NCBI GenBank assembly: GCA_037892935.1 | Contig: JAYXKI010000006.1 | Coordinates: forward strand, 682,001-746,000 | Reading direction: 5' to 3' | Source of the DNA: Phlebopus portentosus | Lineage: Eukaryota > Basidiomycota > Agaricomycetes > Boletales > Boletinellaceae | DNA: 64,000 nucleotides | In this document: in pieces, positions 48,112 through 59,150 of the stretch | How the letters are laid out: each line of letters begins with the position of its first letter | How positions within the stretch are numbered: the first letter of the stretch is position 1 | The notes under the pieces: model-generated | What the model was told of the DNA's origin: nothing | Database searches by the model: none | What the model saw: the letters and a program-made list of their open reading frames with translations, nothing else | Translations under genes and position numbers: made by a program

Positions 48112-48992
48112 TCGAGTCAGTTGTTGTTGAGTAAAGTGAAGCATCGAGTCGGAAGATGGCATCGGTTTTCTTGACGACTACCGCAACCACGATATCTGAT
48201 CTTGTTTGATCAACGATTTGTATCCCTCCGTACACCGTAAAATTTTTGGAACAAACAAAGGAGACGCGCTCGTCGATATTGTAAATTTGATACACACGAC
48301 ATTTTTCTTCGTACATATTTTCTTGCTTTCATTCTCATAGCGCCCGCCCAGTAAACCTTGAAGCACAATAAAGGAAGAGGAGAAGCGAACTTGCTATCGA
48401 GCCGGATTCGATTTGATCCCTGCGTCGGGACTGAACTCTGCTAATGTTCGTATCACAAGGTCGGCGTTTTCGAGGAATGCATTGATCGTTATGCGGGCGA
48501 GTCGAATAGTGAGGCAAGTGAATGTTCTGCACGTCGGAGACGGTTTAGCATGCCCGTAGAAGTAATATTTGAACTCCTTACGCTATTAGTTCATCATCCT
48601 CGACTGTCAACGTCCTCTTCACCGCCCGCGGTTGCAGCTCCGGATCAACTTCGATGACTTGTTTCGCGATTGACGCATGATTCGACGAGGCGAAAGGTAT
48701 TCGAACAGACCTTTTCACACAGTTCGGTCAATAAAAGTTGAACCCAAGCAAAACCAATGAACCTGGATGGCATACACTGAATGCCATTGATCTTGGTCGT
48801 TTGCAGACATGATGGGCGGTGGTGAAGTAACACGGTCACGCGTGCGAACATCACGATTGACCCCTGACTGCGCGATCGATCCTTATCAAACTTGGCATTT
48901 CACAACAACACTACTTCGATCAAGTATCAACAGCAGATCCTCCATATTTCGCCAAAAACCTTGTCAGAATACGTACATCCGAGACGCGCAGC
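48112..48992. other. Intergenic region, no gene recognised
   Basis: This 880-bp gap lies upstream of the helicase. A segment near 48390-48420 has a short hairpin reminiscent of a T arm, but no complete tRNA. No gene was seen. Confidence 0.4.
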
Positions 48993-51900
48993 ATGCCGCC
49001 GAAAGCTCTCAAAATACACGAAACGTATATAGATCAGTCGTTTTTAGACGAGCGGTACCGCCCCTTTCCCGTGAGGGTCGTCCCCGAAGGTAGACTGGAT
49101 GATTCGTACTTCGATTGGCTCTTGAAGAATGAGGAAGAAGGAACTCGAGGTCAAGCAGAGGTCATCTTGGAGAATGGTCGATCGTTCGGAATGCACCCAG
49201 GGTACACGAAATCCGGTCACCTAGCTGCTCTAGCTATTTGCACCCATCGCAAGGTTCTCGTCATAACAGAAATTGTCAAGACCCGTGCTACCCAGCCCCG
49301 TCGCCGTCTTCTGCTGCATTCCGAGGTTCTTTCTGCTTCCTGCGGTTCCCGGGTCTATGCATTCAATGCGCATGAGCTCGTTCTTGCGCTACACAGGGAC
49401 ATGGGTCTAGCAGTTGCCCGGGCCATCGACCTACTCAGCCTACCGCCGAACACCCGGGACATCGTTCAGACCGTCAAGAGACTCGCAGGGGCAAGGGTCG
49501 AGCTGTTTGAGAGCGCCATACACGATGCTTTTCAGCCCGTCATTTACAAGAAAGACAAAAGTGCTAGTTCAAAGCTCGCTCAACAAGCGTGGTTTGCGTG
49601 GTATATTGGTACTCTTCCGGAAGTGCAGGATACAGTCAGAACCATCCCAATCATAGATAGCTCGAACTTTACTTCGACGGTAAGAGTGTTCTGGTTTAGT
49701 TACTGCCGTTACTGACTGAAAAATGTAGGAACTGGACTATTTGGCGCAGAACGTTGAAGGTCTTCTCGTCAGAGACTTGGATAAGCCGTCCGAAGAGACA
49801 CTAGACGTCTCTGCTGCGTCGTTCACCTTCCGAGGCGATAATGCGTCTTGGAAGCAGCAGGCGTATGGGAAAAGGATCAAACCGTCTCCCGGACGAGTAG
49901 GTTTTTGGTTTGCGTAGTGTTTCCCAAGATACTCACATTCATACAAGGTCATCAAAGCTGAACTCTCGCAAAATATCACGCTGTCTAGCACCATTGCGAA
50001 GATTCAAGGACAGCAAGCGTCCTTGCGTGTCCAACATCTGGATCACGTCAATGAGCCGAGTCTTCGTTCACTGACAATCGTCGGTCGCGCACCACCAACA
50101 AAAGCCGAGCAGAAACACACGCTCGCAATCTTGAACGTTCTGCAACAAAAAGAACTCCTTTTCGACAACCGGTGGATAAAGATTCTATTCCCTTCGTTGC
50201 CCGATGTGAACGTCAACACCGAAGATACCGAAGATACGGTAAATTCCAGCTCTGATACTTGGCAGACTCCGACAAGCATTGGATGGAATGTGGCTTCGTG
50301 GACTTCTGACGAATCTGCTCTTACATGGCAAACTCTCGATGCACAGCAAGAAAAGGTGAATGGGCGAATGAACGTAGGAGATGATCTATGGACATCAGAC
50401 GTTTCTGCTCTTCCATCACGTAAGTCCTGTCTGCGCTCGTACTTCTATCATCCGTCTAAATCTGTCGTCTTTTCATCAGCAATGCAGCCGACCCGAGATG
50501 ACCTGACCTCGAGTGAAGTTCTACGTTCCGCTGATTTCACGGAGCCTCCAGATGAATCGTATCCGACCTGGGCCCAAGATTCATCAATCAACCGAGAGCT
50601 CGTCTTCAGTGGGATTTTGAACACATCACAAACACATGCTGTCTATGACATGCTCAACTTCACCAGGGATATCTCCGTCATCCGAGGACCACCTGGCACA
50701 GGCAAAACAACTGTCATTGCCGCCTACGTCGCCGAGATTCTCGCTCAGCCAGATGGCACTTGTCTAGTCATAGCACAGAGCAACGTAGCCATCAAGAATG
50801 TTGGTGAGAAGCTATATAAATCAGGCATCTCCGACTGGACCTTGGTTGTCTCTTCCGAGTTCCTTACTGGATGGTGAGTTTAATGCAATTGCATTCAGAA
50901 TAGTATTCTCACTCTTAAGCTTGCAGGCATGAGCACCTGTATGAGCAGCTTCCGAATTCCAATGTTCTTGCATCCAAGGACATGAGACATCCACTTCGAT
51001 CTCGGATCGTTCTCTGTACCCTCAGCATGATCAGTAATAGCAGGTTCATTGATGTGACGAAGCACTTGAAGTTTGAATCTGTTGTTGTTGAGGAAGCATC
51101 ACAAATTCCTATGAACAACTACCTTTCTATAATCATGCAATATGGAAGGCATATTCAGAAAGTTAACTTTATTGGGGATGACAAACAATGTGAGTCTACT
51201 ATCCTTAGCTCTGAAAATCAGTTTAGCTTAAATTCTGTGTAGTGTCTCCATTTGCTTCCGAAGGCACTAAAGCATTACAAAGTGTCTTTGAGAATAGAGT
51301 GCTTCTAGACAGGCATGCAGTTTTACTGCTTGACACTCAATGTAAGTTTACAATACTATATATTATATTTTTTCTAATTGTATTAAAGATCGGATGCCTT
51401 CTGCAATTGGTAACTTCATCTCAAGAGAGATTTATACAAGCCAGCTTATCTCTTGGGATGGACACCCTGTCTCTACACCTTTATGTGTTCAATTTCTGGA
51501 TGTGCATGGGATGGAGAAGCCTGATGGGTTCAGTTTCAAGGTGTGTAATTATTTTACTTAAAATTACTTAATCTCAAAGAGTTTTTTAGAACTTATATGA
51601 AGCTGAGACTGCTATCTCTATTGCTACAATTCTCAACCAGAAGCAGAAGCCCTTTAAGATTATCACACCTTATGAGACACAGAGAGATTATCTGGAGCTT
51701 CAGCTCAAATCCTCTGGACTGCCTTGGGCAAATACCTGCTTTACAGTAGACTCATTTCAAGGCATTTAAATTTATCTTTATATTTTCTAGGCTATATTCT
51801 GATAGTTATTATTAGGAAATGAAGGAGATTATATTATTATCTCTATTGTTAGAACCAACTCAGTTGGTTTTCTTTATGATATAAGGAGATCAAATGTCAT

Positions 51901-52078
51901 GCTCTCAAGGGCTAGAAGAGGCATGTTCATCTGCTCTAATAGGGCCTTTTTACAGAGTTCAGAAGCTAAACATACTCTGATTGGTAGAATGGCAGAGGAG
52001 TGGGATCAGGTAGAAGGTGGATGGATACAGGAGATGGATAATTTGCAGAAAAGCTATACATTGCATAAAGTAGAATAG
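48993..52078 (+). CDS. UPF1-like superfamily 1 helicase with long novel N-terminal region
   Basis: Nine exons close in frame at 889 residues. The first 540 residues show no domain I recognise. They begin HETYIDQSFLDERYRPFPVR and end in a Trp/Thr/Ser-rich stretch. The helicase core follows with every SF1B motif: QTHAVYDML (Q motif), VIRGPPGTGKTTVIAAYVAE (Walker A), VVVEEASQ (Walker B variant), NFIGDDKQLSPF, YRMPSAIGNFIS, TPYETQRDYLELQL, VDSFQGNEGDYIIISIVR and SNVMLSRARRGMFICSN. A role in RNA or DNA remodelling is inferred from class only. Intron 4 (50420-50479) is 60 nt with no stop. Intron 8 begins with GC (51762). Exons 5-9 lie in strongly CpG-poor sequence, in which nearly all Arg codons are AGA/AGG, unlike exons 1-4. 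Confidence 0.82.
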
Positions 52079-52168
52079 TTTCTTCTTTTCTGCATTTTGA
52101 GCGACTTATGTATTTAATATGAAAACAAGCAAAACCTTATAAAAATGTGAAAATTATTTATTTTAATG

Positions 52169-54603
52169 CTAAAGTCTAGGTCTAGGTACATCAAGTGCAG
52201 TGCCTTGAAGAGGTGTGTCCAAAATTAGAGATCTTATTTCTATGAGTGTGAAGGCAATGGCATTCTTGAAACCCTCTGTTGATGTTTCTGAACATGAGAA
52301 CTTCGACTCTATTCCGACTTTGATTATGTCAGGCCCAGCAAGATCTAACAGATAAGTATAAGTCGCCAGAGTGAAGGAGATGTCAGATGGCTAGACATAC
52401 AGTTGATTCCATAGCCGTCGTGATACACGGCACCGAAACTAAGGAGAAAGGCACATGAGATAACAGTCGAGAATGCAAGAAGAAGTACGCAAGGTACGCC
52501 TACCCAGTTCCACGGAAGTATGTCCCTGCACTCAGACCGCTCGTACTCAACTTCCATTCTTGGCTCTTCGCAAAGAGTTCATCCTCAAATAACGAGGACC
52601 GTTCATCGTCTTTCATCAGGAAACGTAACGCGAGTAGATGTCGATCGATACCTTTGCCCGTCGCCGCGGCTTTCGTAATTCGTGCGTGCATCGCAATGGC
52701 TTGGCGTAAATATTCGAGTCGAGTTTCATTCTGTCTTGCATGTAAGCCATGAAGTACTCGATAAAAATCCAAGACCTACTGAAGTGTTTGGATCGCACAT
52801 GGCGAGGACGAATTGACGGGATTCCTTTGTTAATGTACGAATCGTTTCTGTACGTCCGTGGAGGAACAGCCTGGTCAGTGCCGTCTCGTACGTTGCGGTA
52901 AATGATCCCCGACTTCGGTACCATGCGAGTTGCATGGCCATCTGGATATAAGCGTCTGGCGGCAGGACGGCTTTGACGTGCAATATTTCGTCGACATTTG
53001 AAGGCATATGGGAAAGGAAGAAACATACCGGTGCCTTTAATCCAGTCCGTTCCATACTCCGTGAACCATAAGACGTCGTCGTCAGAGTCTGCTATGACAG
53101 CCTTCGCTCGGTTCTCCGCTTTGGCGCATTGCTGGACTATATGATCATCGACCACCCACTCCAAACGTTCCCAACTCCGAGGCTCTGAGTATTTCTCGAC
53201 TGATTCGAAGGGCTCTAATGGCGCCCAGTCCGCGCCCGATTCCATATCAGTGGAGAGCGAATAATCTGCAACGATGCTCGGCACGAGAGCATCGACGGGG
53301 GAGTGTTCTCCCATCATGCCTGCTCGGCCGTTGTTCTCTACGATGAGCGTAATCCCTTTATCGAACCACCTATTTCTCGCATTCAAGCCCGAGCGAACGT
53401 TGTGTAAATGCGACTTGAGCTCGGAAGGGTATGGGTCCGGGGTCTCGTAAACGTAATGGTCCAGACTGAGTGCCATCAGAGAGTCTTCAATGACTCGCAG
53501 CGTCTCTTGGTTCTTCGTAGAACGTTGAGCGAGATACTTGTAGTTCTGACAGATAATCAATAAACTGGCCTTCATCGTTTTCAATCAAGGAGCCTACCTT
53601 CGTCCAAGTATCCCTATCATCAGACGTCAGAACGCCGACCGATACGGACTTCTCCCCTTCCGCTAATCTCCTCTCAGCATCAATGACGATATTACGAAGA
53701 CGCTTTTCGAGTTCAAAATGCCCAGAGTAACAACGTTTACCGTCGAAAACATCGATGGAGTAGATCCATTCGTGTACCATAACCATAACTTTATTTCGAG
53801 CAGAGGACGATGCCTGAGCTGTCGATAGACGATCACATTCGACCTGTGGTATTCTACAGACGTTGAACATCCTTGGAACAGCACTACGCATCCACAGGCC
53901 CGTATATGTCGTACCCGGGTATAACTCCTGCCTGTAATTTCATTTTAATGACTGACTTCAACGAATGCTCAAAGGACTACTTACGATTCAATACATTTCT
54001 TAAATTGAAGTGTCCGGCTTAGCAACCAAGCCGCTCGACGAATTTGCCACCCAGTGATTCCAGCACAGTTCCCCCCAAGATCTCGACCACTTCGAACGGC
54101 TTCGGGTACAGTATTATCTTCCTTATACGCCAACCACCAATTGGAATTGATGAGCAATGGAGCACGGACTTCCAGATATGCCTTCTTTAGCCAGAAGTTA
54201 TCGTCCAGCCAGTTGTATGGCGATTTCCCGTCAAGTTCTGCTCGGAAGAGTCTCAGTACACCTGATAAGAATGAAATGGAGATGAGGATGATCCTACAGA
54301 CCAACCTACGAGTCGATCCTGCAACGTTCTTCCCAGACCATGTTCAAACTCGTCTGCCATCCTAGCTCGCAAACGCATTGAATCATTGAATGAGCGACCT
54401 CCGCTTGCTTCCTCCTCAAAGAGAAACGGCTCCAGCGACCGCAGGTAGCGGTCCAGAGTATCTCGTAGACGAGGCACAGGAAGACGTAGGAGAGTGAGAG
54501 GCTTCGACCTCGAGCCCGTTTTGTTCTTCACCGACATATCAGACAAATGTCTTTTGGCTATGACTGTAGGAAACCAAGGTATTTTCTGCGGTCTTAAGAA
54601 CAT
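52169..54603 (-). CDS. Carnitine O-acetyltransferase (CAT2-type)
   Basis: Reversibly moves acetyl groups from CoA to carnitine so that acetyl units can cross organelle membranes. Multi-exon. Landmarks in order: [91 protein letters not shown] then EHSPVDA (catalytic His), [72 protein letters not shown] and VYHDGYGIN. The end is CSETSTEGF and a C-terminal PRL, a weak PTS1-like tripeptide. Start is uncertain: Met at 54603 gives a basic leader ([20 protein letters not shown]) suited to mitochondria. Met at 54537 would omit it, and the frame is open up to Met at 54858. The first intron boundary is tentative. Confidence 0.88.
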
Positions 54604-54917
54604 TACAACCTGATCCGAGGGAAGTCGGAAGACAGAACGAGAATGACGAATCGTCAATACAAGACGTGGTCTTCTGAGCTTCTTGAGCGGTTGGGACTCC
54701 CAGGATGCAAATAATGGGGATTGAGATCTTCTAACTGAATACTGCCGTCCCCTGGCAGTTGAGACGATTACACGGCATGGTTGAAAGTCAAGAAGCCAAT
54801 GACAATTTCCCTCATTTTCACGAAATCCTCGGCACGTGACATCGTTATTCCTCAGCACGGATTATTACTTCTCTTTCCCGCCTTTTCCTCTACCACCAAC
54901 GTCACTTCAAGTGCACA
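54604..54917. promoter_or_regulatory. Divergent promoter region (carnitine acetyltransferase / PAM18)
   Basis: At most 314 bp separate two genes for mitochondrial proteins on opposite strands. If translation of the acetyltransferase begins at 54858 the gap is only 59 bp. No specific box was identified. Confidence 0.45.
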
Positions 54918-55309
54918 ATGGCTACACCATTTCTTGTCGGTGTCGGTGCGATTGGCGCGGCAGTTATTGGTCGACAGCTAATGCGCGCCAGTGCGCGCGG
55001 TGCGGAGCAGTTCGTAAAGGGTGGTTTCAAAGTGAAGATGGACCGTAAGGAGGCGATTGCTATCCTTGGGCTAAAGTGCGTCTCTTCTTATTGTCGTTTC
55101 TGTGCAGACTAGCTGATCGGTTAACCGTTTGAAAACTCTGTGTCATTAATTTCTCCAGAGACACCCCGGCACTGCGAATGAAACTTAAAGATGCGCACCG
55201 ACATATCATGCTCGCGAACCATCCCGATCGAGGCGGGTCGCCCTACCTTGCGAGTAAGATAAACGAGGCGAAAGACTTGCTTGAGAAGCTCGAGGGAAAG
55301 GCGCGATGA
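54918..55309 (+). CDS. PAM18: PAM18/TIM14 J-protein of the mitochondrial import motor
   Basis: Exons 54918-55075 and 55159-55309 give 102 residues. An N-terminal membrane anchor ([20 protein letters not shown]) is followed by [20 protein letters not shown] and the short J domain with HPD ([20 protein letters not shown]), ending [13 protein letters not shown]. This matches Tim14/Pam18, which sits in the inner membrane at TIM23 and stimulates mtHsp70 ATPase. Length is typical of fungal members that lack a long intermembrane-space extension. MDRKEA...LGL and HPDRGGS are diagnostic against other J-proteins. Confidence 0.94.
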
Positions 55310-55522
55310 CATTGCACTTGCGCTTCTGATGGTGGTTCGCGTACGATACGTGTTTTCTGTGAATCGCATTTCCTGACTAATCTTCCTGCAGGATCTTTTC
55401 TTGCTTTGTCTCTGTTTTCATGGTTATCTCATATCGAATCAAAAGTATATGTTATTCAAAATAATGGAGTACATGTTCCCTGCTCATACATGTGATGAAA
55501 TGACGAAACGCTGGGTTACCAA

Positions 55523-56899
55523 TTACCGGCGCCAAATAGCTTTCCCATACGCATTGAACGCGACGCCTCTCATATTCCAGGCGCACTCTTTCTTCTGCAC
55601 AACCTCACTTTCATCAATTGCACGACAAAAGACTGTTACCTCATTTTTGCCGCCTATCCTCTCAATGCTCTCCTTCGCCTCGTTCAAATCAAGAACACAA
55701 TCCCAGAGCGTCCAACTCCATTTCCCTTCCTGATATGTAATGTTAGCGTCAGCCCATTGCTCATCAGAATCATCAGAGGGCGCGATCGCAACCTGTACGC
55801 GAGCAATCTGCCGCCCCGGCCCGCCATGACCCATCGCATAACCTTTCAAGCGTATCTTCCCCTCTTCACCCGGGACTTCATTGACGCTCCCGATGACAGA
55901 ATTTATAGGCAACGCATCAATTGCAGGCACGGTCCTCCAGAGCGGTGCGGCTTGTTCGACAGTCTCGCAAGAGGGAGGGAGGATCTTATAATCACGCTGC
56001 TGATAGAAGTTCGGTGACTCGTCTCGTGCGATGCTGATACGATCGACCCATTTCACCCAGCGTGCGCCTGCGTATCCTGGAACGACTATACGGAGCGGAT
56101 AGCCATGATCGGGAGAGAGACATTGAGAATTCATCTATGTAGAATTAGATAATGAGGAGTTAGAAGCTTGCCCGCGGAGTTCAATCGAGAGAAAGTCACA
56201 TACATCAAATGCAATGAGGACATCCCCCTCAGGATCTATAGCTTTGCTCAACGGGATTGAGCCGCCATAGTACGAATCATCCTGACAGACCGATACATGC
56301 GAAGCGAACCAGACATGCAGACCTTCCATCGACCAGGAATCATCGATACCGGCTCGCAGGAGGACGTCCCTCAGACGTACACCTCCCCAACAACAGTTGG
56401 CAATGACACCGCAGTCCCAAGTAACTCCTCGTACAGGCTTTATCTCGCCCATTTCTTTCCTTCGGTTTCCTGCGCACTTCCCAATAGAAAATCCTTTGTT
56501 AGAAATCTATTAGACTGGATTGGATGCTGAAAGGCGGCACACACCTGTAAAGCAGCGACAACTTCGGCGTACGGGAAGTCATTCTTGAGGTCTTTGTACT
56601 TGAACTCGATCGATTTCGGCAGCATACCATCCATGCTGTCGATTGTCACAGTGTACGTACCCTCGTCCAGTTCATAGACAGGACCTAGATAAGAAAGTCA
56701 TGAATCAGTAAAGCCTCTAAACAAAGACACGAACAAAGAACGCACTATGATTTCGACAGTAAATCAGTTCTTCAGGCGTATATTTGAACTCGACGAGCGC
56801 GGAAGGAGGCGGCTCAGCGTTGAACGGTTGAGCAGCACGCACAATCAGTCCATCGACATGAGGCACTTCATGGCTGAAATCCATGTCTTGTCCACCCAT
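55523..56899 (-). CDS. Sulfite oxidase (molybdenum-cofactor enzyme, no heme domain)
   Basis: Oxidises sulfite to sulfate. Exons 56899-56746, 56684-56545, 56476-56204 and 56134-55523 give 392 residues. The Mo-pterin domain is complete: PFNAEPPPSALVEF, CRNHSPVYELDEGTYTVTID, CAGNRRKEM (the Cys is the Mo ligand), VTWDCGVIANCCWGGVRLRD, PLSKAIDPEGDVLIAFDMN and PDHGYPLRIVVPGYAGARWV. The dimerisation domain follows (INSVIGSVNEVPGEEGKIRL, KGYAMGHGGPGRQIARVQVA). It ends WNMRGVAFNAYGKAIWRR. There is no cytochrome b5 domain, so it resembles plant-type sulfite oxidases. No obvious mitochondrial presequence or PTS1 is present. The start MGGQDMDFSHEVPHVDGLIV is the first ATG in frame. Confidence 0.9.
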
Positions 56900-57380
56900 A
56901 CTGCTAGGTTATCGGAGTCCTGACGATTGAACTCAGCGATGATGAATGTTGGACAATGAGGATTGCAGAGTGGATAAGCTGCATTTCACCACGCAGAACA
57001 CGACGTTGGTGCGAGGAATTGGAACATTCCTATTGGTCATGAGGTTGGATTACCATTATCTAGCCGAATTTCTAGTGATTTTTCTCCCTCTTGCGTAGGA
57101 TATCGTCGAGACGGTGGAAACATTACGAAAAGGTCTAAAGAAGAGCCACAGCATTTAAAGTGAAGTTGGATGAAAAGAGGTATTTGGTTACTGTGATTGG
57201 ACTTGCAAGAAATGGCGTCATCTTTTCCCACAATTTTATAAAGAAAAACCATAAGAGGTCGTTCGCACATACAAAATATGAATTGACTCGTTTGGAAAGC
57301 GTGAAATTATATATCCAAACATACAGGGGTGTAAAAATGGAAGACGAACACAAATTATCTGTAATTTATCTCACTCGAAT
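56900..57380. other. Intergenic region, no gene recognised
   Basis: This 480-bp gap lies upstream of sulfite oxidase and downstream of the first HSPA12-like gene. I looked here for the missing C-terminal exons of the HSPA12-like protein and found no matching sequence. Confidence 0.4.
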
Positions 57381-59150
57381 TCAACGAGAGCAGATTATTC
57401 CATCGGCACGCTTCGCTTCCCTCTTGCATTCCGCTTGGTGCAGTACGTGAGACACACAACCATCAGCGACGGCACTATTTCTAGCGGCAGGTCATGCTAA
57501 GGTCAGTATGAAGTAGCGTCCACGTAGAGAACTCACAGATCAATGTCCCGGGAGACAACCGTGATGCCATCCCCAACAGGCTTTCTTTCAAACTTTCAAC
57601 CATCCACGAGTTAGAACCAAGAGCTCCGACAAGATAGACCGGCTGATAGAAAGGTTAATTTAGCCAAAATGAAACAACGAAGAAATAGATCGCTTACCAT
57701 GGGTTTTCCTCCACATAAATCCACTTGTTGTCTGATTAAAACCAGCGCATTGCGCACACATTGTTCAAAACAGATTGCAAGTTCTAGTCTGTAGCTCGTC
57801 AGGATAGAGGAACGATGAGATCTTAGGACAAGAAGCAATACTTGGCATGTTCACCGATCAAGTTTAAGGAAGCCTCTTTGGATATCAAGCTGAGAATCAT
57901 TATCTCTCCGATCACCAACACGCAGCAAATAGAATTGCTTCGAATCACTGAAACTGAATTTCAGGAGAGACCCAAAGCCATCCTCTAAAATCCCGTCCAG
58001 AATTTCTTGATCATCATACCGAGATCCGCATAGCTTCCCTGGTTTTAAACGTCACTATAATGAAGAATCTGTGACATCCCCGACTGACTCTTCAGTAAAT
58101 CCCGTAATCTTGCGTAAATGAATACAGATCCGGAGTAGGAATCTGTATAAGAAGGTCGGATTATGATATCTGGGACGGAAGGATATGCCAGTAAGTACGA
58201 ACGGTTGGAGGGAGAAATTTCTTTCAAAAACAGCGGCCTGATCTCATCTATCTCGTACGATGCAACTTGTAAAATGCTTTCTCCCGCATCAAATAAAACA
58301 AAGCGATTATTTTGCTAGGTTGCGTCGAGTAAGCATGTGCTTCGGGCCATATCGTTCAAACACATACTGGGTTATCGTCAATATCGTGCCCAAGCAAACA
58401 CGAGAAAGCACCGGCGTCGCCCTCGAATACAAATTTTATTTGGGATTCCGGTTCGTAGTAGTCAGACACAAGACCAGCGTGTATCGCGGCTTGGAGCATG
58501 CGATGTTGAGAGACGTTGTCCCATCCATTCGGGAGACTGAATACGAAATATTTCTCATGCGAAACTTGTCCCCATATTTCTTTTCCATCAGCATAGTGTT
58601 GCTTGATGTACCGGACAGTCTCGCCATAGAGATAACGCAGGAAGTCACCCATGACTTGTATTGCCGTCTTGCTTGGAGGCAATAAGCCAGGCTGAAAATC
58701 TGAACAGTCGAACTTCCAATCGTACGGCCGTAGATGCATTTTAAACCTTTGTTGAAGATGCCTTAGCCAACACAAGAATCTCAAGTACATATGGTGACAC
58801 TCACCGCTCAACCTTGAACCACCCTTCATCCTCAGCATCACAAATAACCGAGTCCGAGACGGTCGACGCCCCAGCTGCCAATAAATCCCCGTGTCGGTCG
58901 TAATACATAATTGACGGGATTCTGTTAGCCGGTGAATCCTGACCAGTGGACCTACGAACACCGACAAGGCGTCAGTTGGTAGTTAATAATGGTAGACATT
59001 TACCTACCAAGTCACCGATCGAACCTCGACAGGCCGATCATGAAGCAACAAAGCGAAAGATACAGCGCTCGTGATTGATCCTACATCAAATCCTAGAATA
59101 ATACCTGGAGCCTTAGGCGCAGATGTTCGAGAGGAGTACCTATAGCCCAT
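57381..59150 (-). CDS. HSPA12-like Hsp70-family ATPase (copy 1, short C-terminus)
   Basis: Fungal Hsp70-related protein with an actin/Hsp70 ATPase fold and no classical peptide-binding domain. Exon 1 (59150-59008) has PGIILGFDVGSITSAVSFAL, the phosphate-1 loop. NRIPSIMYYDRHGDLLAAGA, FFVFSLPNGWDN-type sequence (YFVFSLPNGWDNVSQHRMLQ), EGDAGAFSCL, FVLFDAGESILQVASYEI (phosphate 2, with the usual DAGGGT altered to DAGES), KLCGSRYDDQEILDGILED, PVYLVGALGSNSWMVESL and DGITVVSRDID then NSAVADG complete the domain. One base is missing in the C4 run at 57571-57574 (G on the coding strand). After AVADGCVSHVL the sequence departs from the family and stops, about 200 residues short of copy 2's C-terminal region, so it may be truncated. 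Confidence 0.78.

Noticed and set aside
48385..48425. T-arm-like hairpin (ggattcgatttgatcc)
   Set aside because: No acceptor stem or D arm can be formed around it, so it is not a tRNA gene.
50927..52078. Horizontal transfer or element insertion as the source of the helicase 3' half
   Set aside because: The CpG-poor signal also covers the end of the neighbouring carnitine acetyltransferase, and both proteins are continuous with their CpG-rich halves, so an inserted foreign piece does not explain it well.
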